The position numbers were made by a program, and so were the translations under genes. Positions 1 through 8,631 of a DNA stretch of 64,000 nucleotides are shown piece after piece. The notes beneath the pieces were generated by a model. The model searched no databases and was not told the origin of the DNA. It saw only the letters and a program-made list of their open reading frames with translations. The stretch comes from Thermohahella caldifontis (GTDB taxonomy: Bacteria; Pseudomonadota; Gammaproteobacteria; Pseudomonadales; Oleiphilaceae), in assembly GCF_041153465.1 (NCBI RefSeq), contig NZ_CP154858.1, positions 310,001 to 374,000 on the forward strand. The letters are read 5' to 3'. Each line of letters begins with the position of its first letter. Position 1 is the stretch's first letter.

Positions 1-977
1 TCGGCAACGTGGATCTGGTGGTTGAAGCTGTTGTCGAGAACCCGAAGGTGAAGGACATTGTCCTCCGCGAAGTGGAAGATGTGGTGCGTGAAGACACCAT
101 CCTCACGTCCAACACCTCCACCATCTCCATCAGCCTGCTGGCGAAGAACCTCAAGCGTCCGGAAAACTTCTGTGGTATGCACTTCTTCAACCCGGTTCCG
201 CTGATGCCGCTCGTGGAAGTTATCCGCGGTGAGAAGACCAGTGACCGCGCCATTGCAACCACGGTGGCCTATGCCAAGAAGATGGGCAAGACGCCGATCG
301 TGGTCAACGACTGCCCGGGATTCCTGGTCAACCGTATCCTGTTCCCGTACTTCGGCGGCTTTATCGGCCTGATCCGTGACGGTGCCGACTTCCAGAAAGT
401 TGACAAGGTCATGGAGAAGTTCGGCTGGCCCATGGGCCCGGCTTATCTGCTTGACGTTGTGGGCATGGATACCGCACACCATGCTGGCGGCGTGATGGCC
501 GAAGGCTTCCCGGATCGCATGAAGCATGAAGGGACAACGATCATCGACGTCATGTTCGAAGAGAAGCGTTTTGGTCAGAAGACTGACAAGGGCTTCTACA
601 AGTACGAACTTGACCGCAAGGGCAAGAAGAAGAAGGTCTCTGACGAGACGGCTTACGAGCTGGTCAAGCGTGTACAGAAAGAACAGCGTGATTTCTCTGA
701 AGAGGAAATCATTGAGCGCATGATGGTGCCGCTGTGCATCGAAACCGTTCGCTGCCTGGAAGATGGTATCGTTGAAACCGCTGCAGAAGCAGATATGGGC
801 CTGATCTACGGTATCGGTTTCCCTCCGTTCCGTGGTGGTGCTCTGCGCTATATCGACGAGATCGGCGTGGCGAAGTTCTGCGAAATTGCAGACAAGTATG
901 CCGACCTGGGGCCGCTGTATCAGCCGACCGAGCGTCTGCGTGAAATGGCGAAGAAGGGCGAGACCTTCCACGGTTAA
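1..977 (+). CDS. fadB: Fatty oxidation complex alpha subunit FadB, C-terminal part (5' end outside window)
   Basis: This is the C-terminal ~325 residues of the multifunctional beta-oxidation protein (about 715 residues when complete). It is open to the left edge, so the enoyl-CoA hydratase half is missing. What remains is the L-3-hydroxyacyl-CoA dehydrogenase region: a conserved NTSTISI stretch, then GMHFFNPVPLMPLVEVIRG, which carries the catalytic His and Glu of the family, followed by the two C-terminal helical domains (NDCPGFLVNRI, and GIGFPPFRGGALRYID near the end). It oxidises 3-hydroxyacyl-CoA to 3-ketoacyl-CoA with NAD in the cytoplasm, in an alpha2-beta2 complex with FadA. fadA starts 34 bases downstream in the same direction, the usual fadBA operon. 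Nothing is disrupted in the visible part. Confidence 0.96.
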   Translation, partial: GNVDLVVEAVVENPKVKDIVLREVEDVVREDTILTSNTSTISISLLAKNLKRPENFCGMHFFNPVPLMPLVEVIRGEKTSDRAIATTVAYAKKMGKTPIVVNDCPGFLVNRILFPYFGGFIGLIRDGADFQKVDKVMEKFGWPMGPAYLLDVVGMDTAHHAGGVMAEGFPDRMKHEGTTIIDVMFEEKRFGQKTDKGFYKYELDRKGKKKKVSDETAYELVKRVQKEQRDFSEEEIIERMMVPLCIETVRCLEDGIVETAAEADMGLIYGIGFPPFRGGALRYIDEIGVAKFCEIADKYADLGPLYQPTERLREMAKKGETFHG

Positions 978-1011
978 CCGCTAACAGAGAATTCCGAACG
1001 GAGAGAAGAAT

Positions 1012-2187
1012 ATGAGCCTTAATCCAAGAGACGTTGTCGTTGTCGATTGCGTACGTACCCCGATGGGGCGGGCCAAGAACGGCTGCTTCCGTCACGTTCG
1101 TGCGGAAGACCTGTCTGCGGCGCTGATCGAGGCACTGTTTGACCGCAACCAGGCCGCCGATCCCAAAGAAGTGGAAGATGTGATCTGGGGCTGCGTCAAC
1201 CAGACGCTTGAGCAGGGCTTCAACGTGGCCCGCCAGATTTCGCTGATGACCCGTATCCCGGTTACCTCCGGTGCGCAGACCGTGAACCGTCTGTGCGGTT
1301 CGGCCATGACTGCCCTGCACACGGCGGCTCAGGCCATCATGACCAACCAGGGTGACGTGTTTGTGGTCGGTGGCGTCGAGCACATGGGCCATGTGCCCAT
1401 GACCAAGGGCTTCGACCACAACCCGGCTGCATCCAAGTATTCTGCCAAGGCTTCCAACATGATGGGCCTGACCGCAGAGATGCTGGCCAAGATGCATGGT
1501 ATCAGCCGCCAGATGCAGGATGAGTTCGGCGCCCGTTCTCATCGCCTGGCCTGGAAAGCCACTCAGGAAGGCAAGTTCAAGAACGAGATTGTGCCGATCG
1601 TCGGTCATGACGCCAACGGTGTGCCGACCCTGATCGAGCAGGATGAAACCATTCGTCCGGAGACAACCGTTGAGAGTCTGGCTCAGCTGAAGCCGGCATT
1701 CGATCCCAAGAACGGTACCGTTACGGCCGGGACATCCTCTCAGCTCACCGACGGTGCTTCAGCCATGCTGGTCATGTCCTATGAGCGCTGCAAGGCGCTG
1801 GGCCTGACACCGATTGCCAAGATCCGTGCCATGGCAGTTGCCGGTGTGGATGCCGCGATCATGGGTTACGGTCCCGTGCCGGCGACCCGCAAGGCCCTCA
1901 AGCGTGCCGGCCTTTCCGTTGAAGACATCGACTTCTGGGAGCTGAACGAAGCCTTTGCCGCGCAGTCTCTGCCGGTACTGAAGGACCTCAAGCTGCTGGA
2001 TGTGATGGACGAGAAGGTCAACCTGCACGGTGGTGCCATCGCTCTGGGTCACCCGCTGGGTTGTTCCGGTACCCGTATTTCGACCACGCTGCTGAATGTC
2101 ATGCAGCAGAATGGCGGAACACTGGGTGTGGCCACCATGTGTATCGGTCTGGGTCAGGGGATTGCGACCGTTTTCGAGCGCGTCTGA
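1012..2187 (+). CDS. fadA: 3-ketoacyl-CoA thiolase FadA (fatty oxidation complex beta subunit)
   Basis: 391 residues, normal for FadA. It cleaves 3-ketoacyl-CoA with CoA to give acetyl-CoA and a shortened acyl-CoA. The nucleophilic Cys lies in NRLCGSAM (C95), the NEAFA motif follows, and the C-terminal GHPLGCSG motif holds the second catalytic Cys next to the conserved His. The N-terminus (MSLNPRDVVVVDCVRTP) is typical. The ATG is preceded by a good ribosome site (GGAGAGAAGAAT). It follows fadB by 34 bases and is followed by a strong rho-independent terminator, so fadBA ends here. The acetyl-CoA product feeds citrate synthase, encoded about 5 kb away. Confidence 0.97.
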   Translation: MSLNPRDVVVVDCVRTPMGRAKNGCFRHVRAEDLSAALIEALFDRNQAADPKEVEDVIWGCVNQTLEQGFNVARQISLMTRIPVTSGAQTVNRLCGSAMTALHTAAQAIMTNQGDVFVVGGVEHMGHVPMTKGFDHNPAASKYSAKASNMMGLTAEMLAKMHGISRQMQDEFGARSHRLAWKATQEGKFKNEIVPIVGHDANGVPTLIEQDETIRPETTVESLAQLKPAFDPKNGTVTAGTSSQLTDGASAMLVMSYERCKALGLTPIAKIRAMAVAGVDAAIMGYGPVPATRKALKRAGLSVEDIDFWELNEAFAAQSLPVLKDLKLLDVMDEKVNLHGGAIALGHPLGCSGTRISTTLLNVMQQNGGTLGVATMCIGLGQGIATVFERV

Positions 2188-2234
2188 ACCTGAAGACCCG
2201 ACAGGGAGCTGCGCTGGCCGCTCCCGATTGCAAG

Positions 2235-2265
2235 ACCCCCTCCAAAGTGAGGGGGTTTTGTTTTT
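2235..2265 (+). terminator. Rho-independent terminator of fadBA
   Basis: Perfect 8-bp stem ACCCCCTC (2235-2242) / GAGGGGGT (2249-2256) with a 6-base loop, followed by TTTTGTTTTT. It lies about 50 bases after the fadA stop. Confidence 0.9.
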
Positions 2266-2332
2266 CAGAACAGGCTGACAGATTCGTTGAGATCAGGCGG
2301 CCCCGCCAGATGGCTTTCGCGGTACTTCAGCG

Positions 2333-3049
2333 CTAACCCTGGGGTGCCTCGGTGGACTTCGGGTTCTGATCCGGTAGCTCACCACGTTGCAGCGCCTTGA
2401 TCTGATCTGAAAGCGTCTTGATCAGCTCCGTCTTGCCGTCAAACTGGTGAGAAGACTTCTGCAGAGCAGATCGCGCATGCTTCAGGTGCATCTCCGCATC
2501 ACGACGGTTGTCCTCCGCAAGCAGGCGCTCTGCCAGAGCACGGTGACTGTCCACCTGAATCTGAAGCAGCCGCCCCCTGAGATGCGCCACATGAGACTCA
2601 TAGGTGGCGGCCGGCAGCTTTCCGCGCAGTTTCATGCGCTGCAGCTTGTGGGTGATCTGGTTGAAGACTTGCTGGATACGCTGCAGCTGCTGATCGCTTT
2701 CCACAATGGATTCTGTCTTCGGGCTCCAGGTCCCGGTCGCAAGCTGTGACTCACGCTGCATGCAAGACTCGAGCAGTTGCAGAACCTCGCTGTGGTTGGG
2801 ATCCAGACGCTGCATCTGGCGACACATATCCAGCAGATCCTGGTTCAGGGTTCGGGCAACGTCCGCAGAGGTATCCTTTTCCAACAGAAAGGTGAGCAGC
2901 GGTTCCGTTTCGTGGTAGCGCTGGAGCAGCATCCGCAGTTGTTTCTGTTTCTGGAGCAGCATCCGCTCCCGGGTTTTGAGCCAGGCGGCAAACAGTGCAC
3001 CACCCGTTGCCACGACACCAATGATGATCAGGATCAGAGAGAGAGACAT
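2333..3049 (-). CDS. Membrane-anchored coiled-coil protein of unknown function
   Basis: 238 residues starting at the ATG whose complement ends at 3049; an AGAGG ribosome site lies just upstream. The N-terminus has one hydrophobic segment (about residues 3-21, LSLILIIIGVVATGGALFAA), then a Lys/Arg-rich turn and a long Glu/Gln/Leu/Arg-rich region predicted as alpha-helical coiled coil (about 25-225). This suggests a single N-terminal membrane anchor with a soluble helical body. No catalytic motif or named domain is recognisable. It is divergent from topA, whose start is about 140 bases away, and its 3' end faces the fadA terminator. A longer reading with 32 extra N-terminal residues is open but would put charged sequence before the membrane segment and lacks a better ribosome site. 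Function is unknown. Confidence 0.7.
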   Translation of the reverse strand: MSLSLILIIIGVVATGGALFAAWLKTRERMLLQKQKQLRMLLQRYHETEPLLTFLLEKDTSADVARTLNQDLLDMCRQMQRLDPNHSEVLQLLESCMQRESQLATGTWSPKTESIVESDQQLQRIQQVFNQITHKLQRMKLRGKLPAATYESHVAHLRGRLLQIQVDSHRALAERLLAEDNRRDAEMHLKHARSALQKSSHQFDGKTELIKTLSDQIKALQRGELPDQNPKSTEAPQG

Positions 3050-3190
3050 GGACAACCTCTTGCCAGTGACTTCGCAAGTCTCGGACAAAACCAATGGAAT
3101 CTCAACAGCCTTCGTGTTTTTTCTTGACCCGCGAAAGGGCAGCACTTATATATGGGGCCTGTTTTCTGGAATGCACGGGAAAGTTTGCTC

Positions 3191-5938
3191 ATGGGAAAAG
3201 CGCTGGTCATCGTCGAGTCGCCTGCCAAGGCCAAAACGATCAACAAGTATCTGGGCGCAGACTATATCGTCAAATCCAGTGTAGGCCATATTCGGGATTT
3301 GCCCACAGGCAGCCGTGGACAGGCCAACCCATCCGCTCGCGCTCAGGAAGCGGCCAAAACCCGCAAGATGTCACCGGAGGAGAAGGCTGCCTACAAAGCC
3401 CGGAAGTCGCATGACCAGTTGATACAGCGAATGGGTGTGGATCCGGAGCATGGCTGGAAGGCACATTACGAGATTCTGCCCGGCAAGGAGAAGGTAGTTG
3501 AAGAGCTTCGCCGCCTCGCACGGAACGCTGACACCATCTATCTCGCAACCGACCTTGACCGCGAAGGGGAAGCCATTGCCTGGCACCTGCGCGAGGCGAT
3601 CGGCGGTGATCCGGAGCGCTATCGCCGCGTGGTTTTCAACGAAATTACGCGCAAGGCCATCCAGGAAGCCTTTCAGCATCCGGGCGATCTGGACATGAAC
3701 CGCGTCAACGCCCAGCAGGCCCGCAGATTTCTGGATCGGGTAGTGGGCTTCATGGTTTCCCCACTGCTCTGGAAGAAAATTGCTCGCGGCCTAAGTGCAG
3801 GACGAGTCCAGAGTGTGGCCGTGCGCCTCATTGTGGAGCGCGAGCGTGAAATCCGTGCCTTTGTGCCGGAAGAGTACTGGGAAGTGGACGCGGACCTTGC
3901 CAAGGCCGGGGACAAGGCGCGTTTCAAGGTGTCGCGCTATCAGGACAAGCCATTCCGGCCCACCAATGAGGCCGACACCCGCGCATTGGTCGAGCAGCTG
4001 AAGCAGCAGTCCTTTGAAGTGGTTCAGCGTGAGGACAAGCCCACGACGTCACGCTCGCCGGCACCTTTCATCACTTCAACCCTGCAGCAGGCTGCCAGCA
4101 CCCGGCTCGGGTTCAGCGTCAAGAAGACCATGATGCTTGCGCAGCGGCTGTATGAAGCCGGTTACATCACGTACATGCGTACGGACTCCACCAACCTGTC
4201 TGCCGAGGCCGTGGAAGCCTGTCGCGCCTATATCGGCAAGAAATTCGGCAATGAATACCTGCCTCCTCAGCCCAAAGTGTATGGTAGTCGTGAAAATGCT
4301 CAGGAAGCGCACGAAGCCATCCGGCCCACGGATGTGCGGACCATGCCTTCTGACCTCAAGGGGCTGGAGAAGGATGCTGACCGCTTGTATGAGCTGATAT
4401 GGCGTCAGTTCGTCGCCTGCCAGATGGCAGACGTCAAGGCCATCAGCACCCAGATTGTGGTGCGTGCCGGAGACTTCGAGCTGAAGACCAAGGGGCGCAT
4501 CATCACCTTTGACGGCTTCTACAAGGTATTGCCGCCTCCCGGCAAGGATGCGGACAGTCTGCTGCCAGATTTCCAGAAAGGCGACCGCCTCACCTTGCTG
4601 GATGTCCTGCCCGCGCAACACTTCACCAAGCCGGCACCGCGTTATTCCGAAGCCGCGCTGGTCAAGGAGCTGGAAAAACGGGGTATCGGCCGGCCGTCCA
4701 CCTATGCGGCGATCATTTCCACCATTCAGGAGCGGGGTTATGTTTCGCTCCGCAACCGCAGGTTCTATGCGGAAAAGATGGGAGATATCGTGACGGACCG
4801 CCTGATCGAGAGCTTCCCGAATCTGATGGATTACAGTTTTACCGCTTCCATGGAAGAGGAGTTGGATGAAATTGCCCAAGGGAAGGAGGACTGGATCCGC
4901 GTGCTGGACGCCTTCTATGCAGACTTCTCGAAGAAGCTGGAGAAGGCGGAGCAGGATGAAGGGGGTATGCGGGGCAATATTGCAGTGGAAACCGATATCG
5001 CGTGCCCGGATTGTGGCAGGCCGATGCTGATCCGCAATGCGAGCACCGGCGTTTTCCTGGCCTGTTCCGGTTACAGTCTGCCGCCCAAGGAACGCTGCAA
5101 GAAAACGCTCAATCTCGTGCCCGGTGAAGAAGCTGTGGCGGTCACCGATGACGATGATGAAAGCGAATCCCGTGCATTGATGGCCAAGCGTCGCTGCAAG
5201 AAATGTGGCGCCGCAATGGATGCGTGGCTGATTGATGAAACGCGCAGGCTGCATATCTGCGGTAACAACCCGGATTGCAGCGGATATGAGCTGGAGACAG
5301 GCCAGTTCCGCATCAAGGGCTACGACGGCCCGGTGCTTGAGTGCGACAAGTGCGGTGCCAATATGGAGCTGAAGAACGGACGCTTCGGGAAGTATTTTGC
5401 CTGTACGGCGGAAGGCTGCGGGAATACGCGCAAGCTGCTTAAAAATGGTGAGCCGGCCCCGCCCAAAATGGATCCGGTGCCCATGCCCGAACTCAAATGT
5501 GAGAAGGTTGAGGATACCTACGTTCTGCGAGACGGTGCATCCGGTCTGTTCCTGGCTGCCAGCAAGTTTCCGAAGAACCGCGAAACACGACCGCCCAAGG
5601 TAGCCGAATTGATCCCGCACAAGGATGAGATTGATCCCAAGTATCACTACCTGCTGGAGGCACCCGTTGCCGACCCGGAAGGTAATCCCGCTATCATTCG
5701 CTTCAGCCGCAAGACCAAGCAGCAGTACGTCATGTCCGAGAAGGATGGCAAGCCCACGGGATGGACTGCGTTTTACGAAGACGGCAAATGGGTAGAGAAG
5801 GCCGCCAAATCCGGCGCCGCTGGCGGATCACGCAAGAAGTCTGTGAAAAAGAGGCTGGCAAGACAGCGAAGTGACTTCCGGATGGATCCGTGGCCGATCG
5901 CCACGGATCCATCAGGCAGGTCAGTCCTTCGGGTGTAA
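3191..5938 (+). CDS. topA: DNA topoisomerase I (3' end of frame probably shifted)
   Basis: Type IA topoisomerase that relaxes negative supercoils. It starts at MGKALVIVESPAKAKTINKY, the family's Toprim N-terminus; an upstream ATG at 3152 is in frame but adds non-conserved residues. Visible elements are the acidic Toprim triad (LATDLDREGEAIAWHL), the catalytic Tyr in GYITYMRTDSTNLS, and three C-terminal zinc ribbons (CPDCGRPM..., CKKCGAAM..., CDKCGANM...). As written the frame ends at 5938, after running through a perfect terminator hairpin and 18 bases into the convergent dehydrogenase gene. If the A run at 5846-5850 had six bases instead of five, the protein would end KKEAGKTAK with a stop at 5872-5874, just before the hairpin. 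I consider that the natural end. The enzyme core is intact either way. Confidence 0.95.
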   Translation: MGKALVIVESPAKAKTINKYLGADYIVKSSVGHIRDLPTGSRGQANPSARAQEAAKTRKMSPEEKAAYKARKSHDQLIQRMGVDPEHGWKAHYEILPGKEKVVEELRRLARNADTIYLATDLDREGEAIAWHLREAIGGDPERYRRVVFNEITRKAIQEAFQHPGDLDMNRVNAQQARRFLDRVVGFMVSPLLWKKIARGLSAGRVQSVAVRLIVEREREIRAFVPEEYWEVDADLAKAGDKARFKVSRYQDKPFRPTNEADTRALVEQLKQQSFEVVQREDKPTTSRSPAPFITSTLQQAASTRLGFSVKKTMMLAQRLYEAGYITYMRTDSTNLSAEAVEACRAYIGKKFGNEYLPPQPKVYGSRENAQEAHEAIRPTDVRTMPSDLKGLEKDADRLYELIWRQFVACQMADVKAISTQIVVRAGDFELKTKGRIITFDGFYKVLPPPGKDADSLLPDFQKGDRLTLLDVLPAQHFTKPAPRYSEAALVKELEKRGIGRPSTYAAIISTIQERGYVSLRNRRFYAEKMGDIVTDRLIESFPNLMDYSFTASMEEELDEIAQGKEDWIRVLDAFYADFSKKLEKAEQDEGGMRGNIAVETDIACPDCGRPMLIRNASTGVFLACSGYSLPPKERCKKTLNLVPGEEAVAVTDDDDESESRALMAKRRCKKCGAAMDAWLIDETRRLHICGNNPDCSGYELETGQFRIKGYDGPVLECDKCGANMELKNGRFGKYFACTAEGCGNTRKLLKNGEPAPPKMDPVPMPELKCEKVEDTYVLRDGASGLFLAASKFPKNRETRPPKVAELIPHKDEIDPKYHYLLEAPVADPEGNPAIIRFSRKTKQQYVMSEKDGKPTGWTAFYEDGKWVEKAAKSGAAGGSRKKSVKKRLARQRSDFRMDPWPIATDPSGRSVLRV
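5882..5912. terminator. Bidirectional terminator hairpin between convergent genes
   Basis: Perfect 13-bp inverted repeat: ATGGATCCGTGGC (5882-5894) and GCCACGGATCCAT (5900-5912), with a 5-base loop. There is no T run on either side, so termination would rest on stem strength. It lies between the likely true topA stop (5874) and the 3' end of the convergent dehydrogenase gene at 5921. Confidence 0.7.
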
Positions 5939-6811
5939 TGCCCGCAGGCGCTGAATGAGCGAGGAGGTGTCCCAGCGACGTCCTCCCATGGCCTCAATGT
6001 CTGCGTAGTACTGATCCACCTGGGCCGTCACTGGCAGGGATGCACCCAACTCGCGGGCCTGTTCCAGACAGATGCGCAGGTCCTTGCGCATGAGCTCCAC
6101 GGCAAAACCGAAATCGAAACGGCCGTCAGCCATGGTGTGCCCGCGATTCTCCATCTGCCAGGATTGAGCGGCGCCCTTCGAGATCACGTCCAGCACCTGG
6201 TGAACGTCCAGTCCTGCCGTTTCGGCAAAATGGATGCTCTCTGATAGCGCCTGAAGCAGGCCGCCGATCGCAATCTGGTTGCACATTTTGGTCAGCTGGC
6301 CGCTGCCTGAAGGGCCCATCAGGGTGACTGCGCGAGCGTAGTGCGCCAATACCGGCTTGACCCGGTCAAACGCAGCGGGGTCCCCGCCACACATGATGGT
6401 CAGCCGTCCGTCTTCCGCGCCTTGCTGTCCCCCGGATACCGGTGCATCGATGAAATGCTTGCCCGCTTCAGCAGCCTCTGCGGCCAACTGGCGTGCCACG
6501 GTGGCCGATGCCGTGGTGTGATCCACGATAACCGCATTTTCGGGCAGGGCGCGGATCAGTCCGTTGTCGCCGGAGAATACGGACAGGAGATCTTCGTCCT
6601 TGCCGATGCAACTGATGATGAGGTCGCATTCGCGGAGGTCGGCAAGATCTGATGTGGCCGTGCCTCCATAAGTGTCGGCCCAGCGCTTTGCGGTCTCCGG
6701 TGTCCGGTTGCAGGCGATGACATTGAAGCCGGCGCGATGAAGGTGGCCGGCCATGGGAAAGCCCATCACGCCGAGTCCAATGAAGCCGATTCGGGAAAAT
6801 GGTTTGTTCAT
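5921..6811 (-). CDS. NAD(P)-dependent beta-hydroxyacid dehydrogenase (3-hydroxyisobutyrate dehydrogenase family)
   Basis: 296 residues, the usual size. The N-terminal Rossmann motif is GFIGLGVMGFPMAGHL, the substrate loop is DAPVSGGQQGAEDGRLTIMCGG, and the catalytic Lys sits in SGQLTKMCNQ. These define the family that includes 3-hydroxyisobutyrate dehydrogenase, tartronate semialdehyde reductase and glyoxylate/succinic semialdehyde reductases; the sequence alone does not fix the substrate. The ATG at complement 6809-6811 follows an AGGTG ribosome site. A frame opening at 6889 adds 26 residues overlapping the gltA terminator and is unlikely. No valine-catabolism genes lie nearby, so it appears to be a single-gene unit between the gltA terminator and the hairpin shared with topA. 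Confidence 0.88.
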   Translation of the reverse strand: MNKPFSRIGFIGLGVMGFPMAGHLHRAGFNVIACNRTPETAKRWADTYGGTATSDLADLRECDLIISCIGKDEDLLSVFSGDNGLIRALPENAVIVDHTTASATVARQLAAEAAEAGKHFIDAPVSGGQQGAEDGRLTIMCGGDPAAFDRVKPVLAHYARAVTLMGPSGSGQLTKMCNQIAIGGLLQALSESIHFAETAGLDVHQVLDVISKGAAQSWQMENRGHTMADGRFDFGFAVELMRKDLRICLEQARELGASLPVTAQVDQYYADIEAMGGRRWDTSSLIQRLRALHPKD

Positions 6812-6877
6812 CGTGTGCACCTCATTTCTGTCAGGCGAATTGACTTCATTGTGCCAGAGTGGTTGGTACGACCCAAG

Positions 6878-6905
6878 AAAAAGGGCCACCGAAGTGACCC
6901 TTTTT
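6878..6905 (-). terminator. Rho-independent terminator of gltA
   Basis: AAAAAGGG (6878-6885) pairs with CCCTTTTT (6898-6905), extended across one mismatch by CAC/GTG around a CGAA loop. Read leftward it follows the gltA stop by about 20 bases and ends in a T run. Confidence 0.85.
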
Positions 6906-6924
6906 ATCCCTGAAGCTGGCGCGC

Positions 6925-8199
6925 TTACTTTTGGGGGTAGTCGCGCTTGTGCTCGCCGGTGTAAAGCTGGCGCGGACGACCAATGCGGTAGGAACCGCTG
7001 ATCATCTCGTTCCAGTGCGAGTACCAGCCAATGGTGCGTGCCAGTGCGAAGATGACGGTAAACATGGATACCGGAATGCCGATGGCCTGCAGGATGATAC
7101 CGGAGTAGAAGTCCACATTCGGGTAGAGCTTCTTCTCCACAAAGTACGGATCTTCCAGCGCAATCTGCTCCAGCTTGCGGGCGATGCGGAACAGCGGATC
7201 GTCCTCCAGGCCCAGCTCCTTGAGCACCTCGTCACAGGTCTGTTTCATGACCTTGGCACGCGGGTCGAAGTTCTTGTAGACACGGTGACCGAAGCCCATG
7301 AGACGGAACGGATCATCCTTGTCCTTGGCACGTGCGATGAACTCGGGAATGCGCGATTCGTCGCCAATTTCGTTGAGCATCTTGAGCACGGCTTCGTTGG
7401 CACCGCCATGAGCCGGTCCCCAAAGTGCGGCGATACCGGAAGCGATACAGGCGAACGGATTGGCGCCGGAAGAGCCTGCCAGGCGCACGGTCGAGGTGGA
7501 AGCATTCTGCTCGTGATCGGCGTGCAGAATGAAGATCTTGTCCATGGCGCGGGCCAGGACCGGATTCGGCTTGTACTCTTCGGTCGGCGTGCCGAACATC
7601 ATGTACAGGAAGTTGGATGCATAATCCAAGTCCTTGCGCGGGTACATGAACGGCTGACCCATGGAGTACTTGTAGCACATGGCTGCCAGCGTCGGGATCT
7701 TGGCAATCAGGCGGTGTGCCGTGATTTCACGGTCTTCCGGGTTACGGATGTCCAGATGATCGTGGTAGAACGCGGACAGCGCGCCGACCACGCCAACCAT
7801 GATGGCCATCGGGTGTGCATCCCGGCGGAAACCGGAATAAAACTTGCGCAGCTGCTCATGCACCATGGTGTGGTTCTTGATTGTCTGCTCGAACGCCGCG
7901 TACTGGTCGCGGGTCGGCAGTTCGCCGTGCAGGAGCAGGTAACAGGTTTCCAGGTAGGTGGAGTGTTCTGCCAACTGTTCAATGGGGTAGCCACGGTGCA
8001 GCAGGATACCATTTTCGCCATCAATGTATGTGATCTTGGATTCGCAGGATGCCGTGGAGACAAATCCCGGGTCATAGGTGAACAGACCTTCCTTGACCAG
8101 CCCTCTGACGTCAATGACATCCGGACCCTCGGTGCCGGAGTAGACGGGAAGTTCAATAGTTTTGCCATTGACCGAAAGTGTAGCGGTTTTGTCAGTCAT
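6925..8199 (-). CDS. gltA: Citrate synthase GltA (type II, hexameric form)
   Basis: 424 residues. It condenses oxaloacetate with acetyl-CoA, the entry step of the TCA cycle. Catalytic residues are visible: His264 in WGPAHGGANEA, His305 in MGFGHRVYKN, and Asp363 in YPNVDFYSG, plus HADHEQNASTSTVR with the oxaloacetate-binding His229. The N-terminal ~50-residue beta domain (LPVYSGTEGPDVIDVR) marks the NADH-sensitive Gram-negative form. The ATG follows an AGGAG site. The gene is divergent from sdhC with a 432-bp control region between them, an arrangement common in Gammaproteobacteria that lets carbon and oxygen regulators act on both sides. It is followed by its own terminator. Confidence 0.98.
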   Translation of the reverse strand: MTDKTATLSVNGKTIELPVYSGTEGPDVIDVRGLVKEGLFTYDPGFVSTASCESKITYIDGENGILLHRGYPIEQLAEHSTYLETCYLLLHGELPTRDQYAAFEQTIKNHTMVHEQLRKFYSGFRRDAHPMAIMVGVVGALSAFYHDHLDIRNPEDREITAHRLIAKIPTLAAMCYKYSMGQPFMYPRKDLDYASNFLYMMFGTPTEEYKPNPVLARAMDKIFILHADHEQNASTSTVRLAGSSGANPFACIASGIAALWGPAHGGANEAVLKMLNEIGDESRIPEFIARAKDKDDPFRLMGFGHRVYKNFDPRAKVMKQTCDEVLKELGLEDDPLFRIARKLEQIALEDPYFVEKKLYPNVDFYSGIILQAIGIPVSMFTVIFALARTIGWYSHWNEMISGSYRIGRPRQLYTGEHKRDYPQK

Positions 8200-8333
8200 G
8201 GAGCTCTCCTGTGTCGTATCAGCTCGTTGGAATTGCGCAGCCCATTGTTCCTGCCTTTTTCACCATGCGTGCCGGGATATGGCGACGCGCTGGCCCCTCA
8301 TGCACCGCAGGCTGCCTGGTTCATTGTGCGCAC

Positions 8334-8363
8334 ATGATACTGATTTAGGCGTCAGGATGTAAG
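8334..8363 (-). promoter_or_regulatory. Candidate sigma70 promoter of gltA
   Basis: On the minus strand, a -35 CTTACA (complement 8358-8363), 18-base spacer and -10 TATCAT (complement 8334-8339). This would give a leader of about 130 bases before gltA. The -10 matches the consensus at five of six bases and the -35 at four. Confidence 0.4.
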
Positions 8364-8366
8364 TAG

Positions 8367-8391
8367 TTTCATCCATGTCAAACGGATGAAA
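8367..8391. promoter_or_regulatory. Inverted repeat in the gltA-sdhC control region, possible operator
   Basis: Perfect 8-bp arms TTTCATCC (8367-8374) and GGATGAAA (8384-8391) separated by 9 bases. It lies directly upstream of the candidate gltA promoter and about 100 bases upstream of the candidate sdh promoter. No T run follows, so an operator is more likely than a terminator. I do not recognise the regulator. The rest of the 8200-8631 spacer holds only the two promoter candidates. Confidence 0.4.
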
Positions 8392-8492
8392 TGCAAAGTG
8401 TTTATTCTGACGTTTTTGTCCTTTTGTCCGGGCGGGGCTTTTGGATTGCTGCAAAAACCAATGTGCGGCGCGGACTTGGCCACATGTCGTAT

Positions 8493-8521
8493 TTGTAATT
8501 CACGCGGTGGGCACCTATAAT
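8493..8521 (+). promoter_or_regulatory. Candidate sigma70 promoter of sdhCDAB
   Basis: A -35 TTGTAA (8493-8498), exactly 17 bases, then a perfect -10 TATAAT (8516-8521). It would start transcription near 8528, leaving a leader of about 100 bases before the sdhC start. Confidence 0.65.
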
Positions 8522-8631
8522 TCCCGGCGGCTGGCCGGAGTGCCAGGAAAATGTGATGCTTCTCCAGCACTGGTTGCATGCATGTTCATAAACTGCCCGT
8601 CCGGGCAATAATAATGCGAGTGTGAAGAGCT

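Noticed and set aside
4076..5647. 523-residue antisense frame within topA
   Set aside because: Same reasoning; the topA motifs are clear in the other direction.
6931..8337. 468-residue frame opposite gltA
   Set aside because: Shadow of citrate synthase with no recognisable domain.
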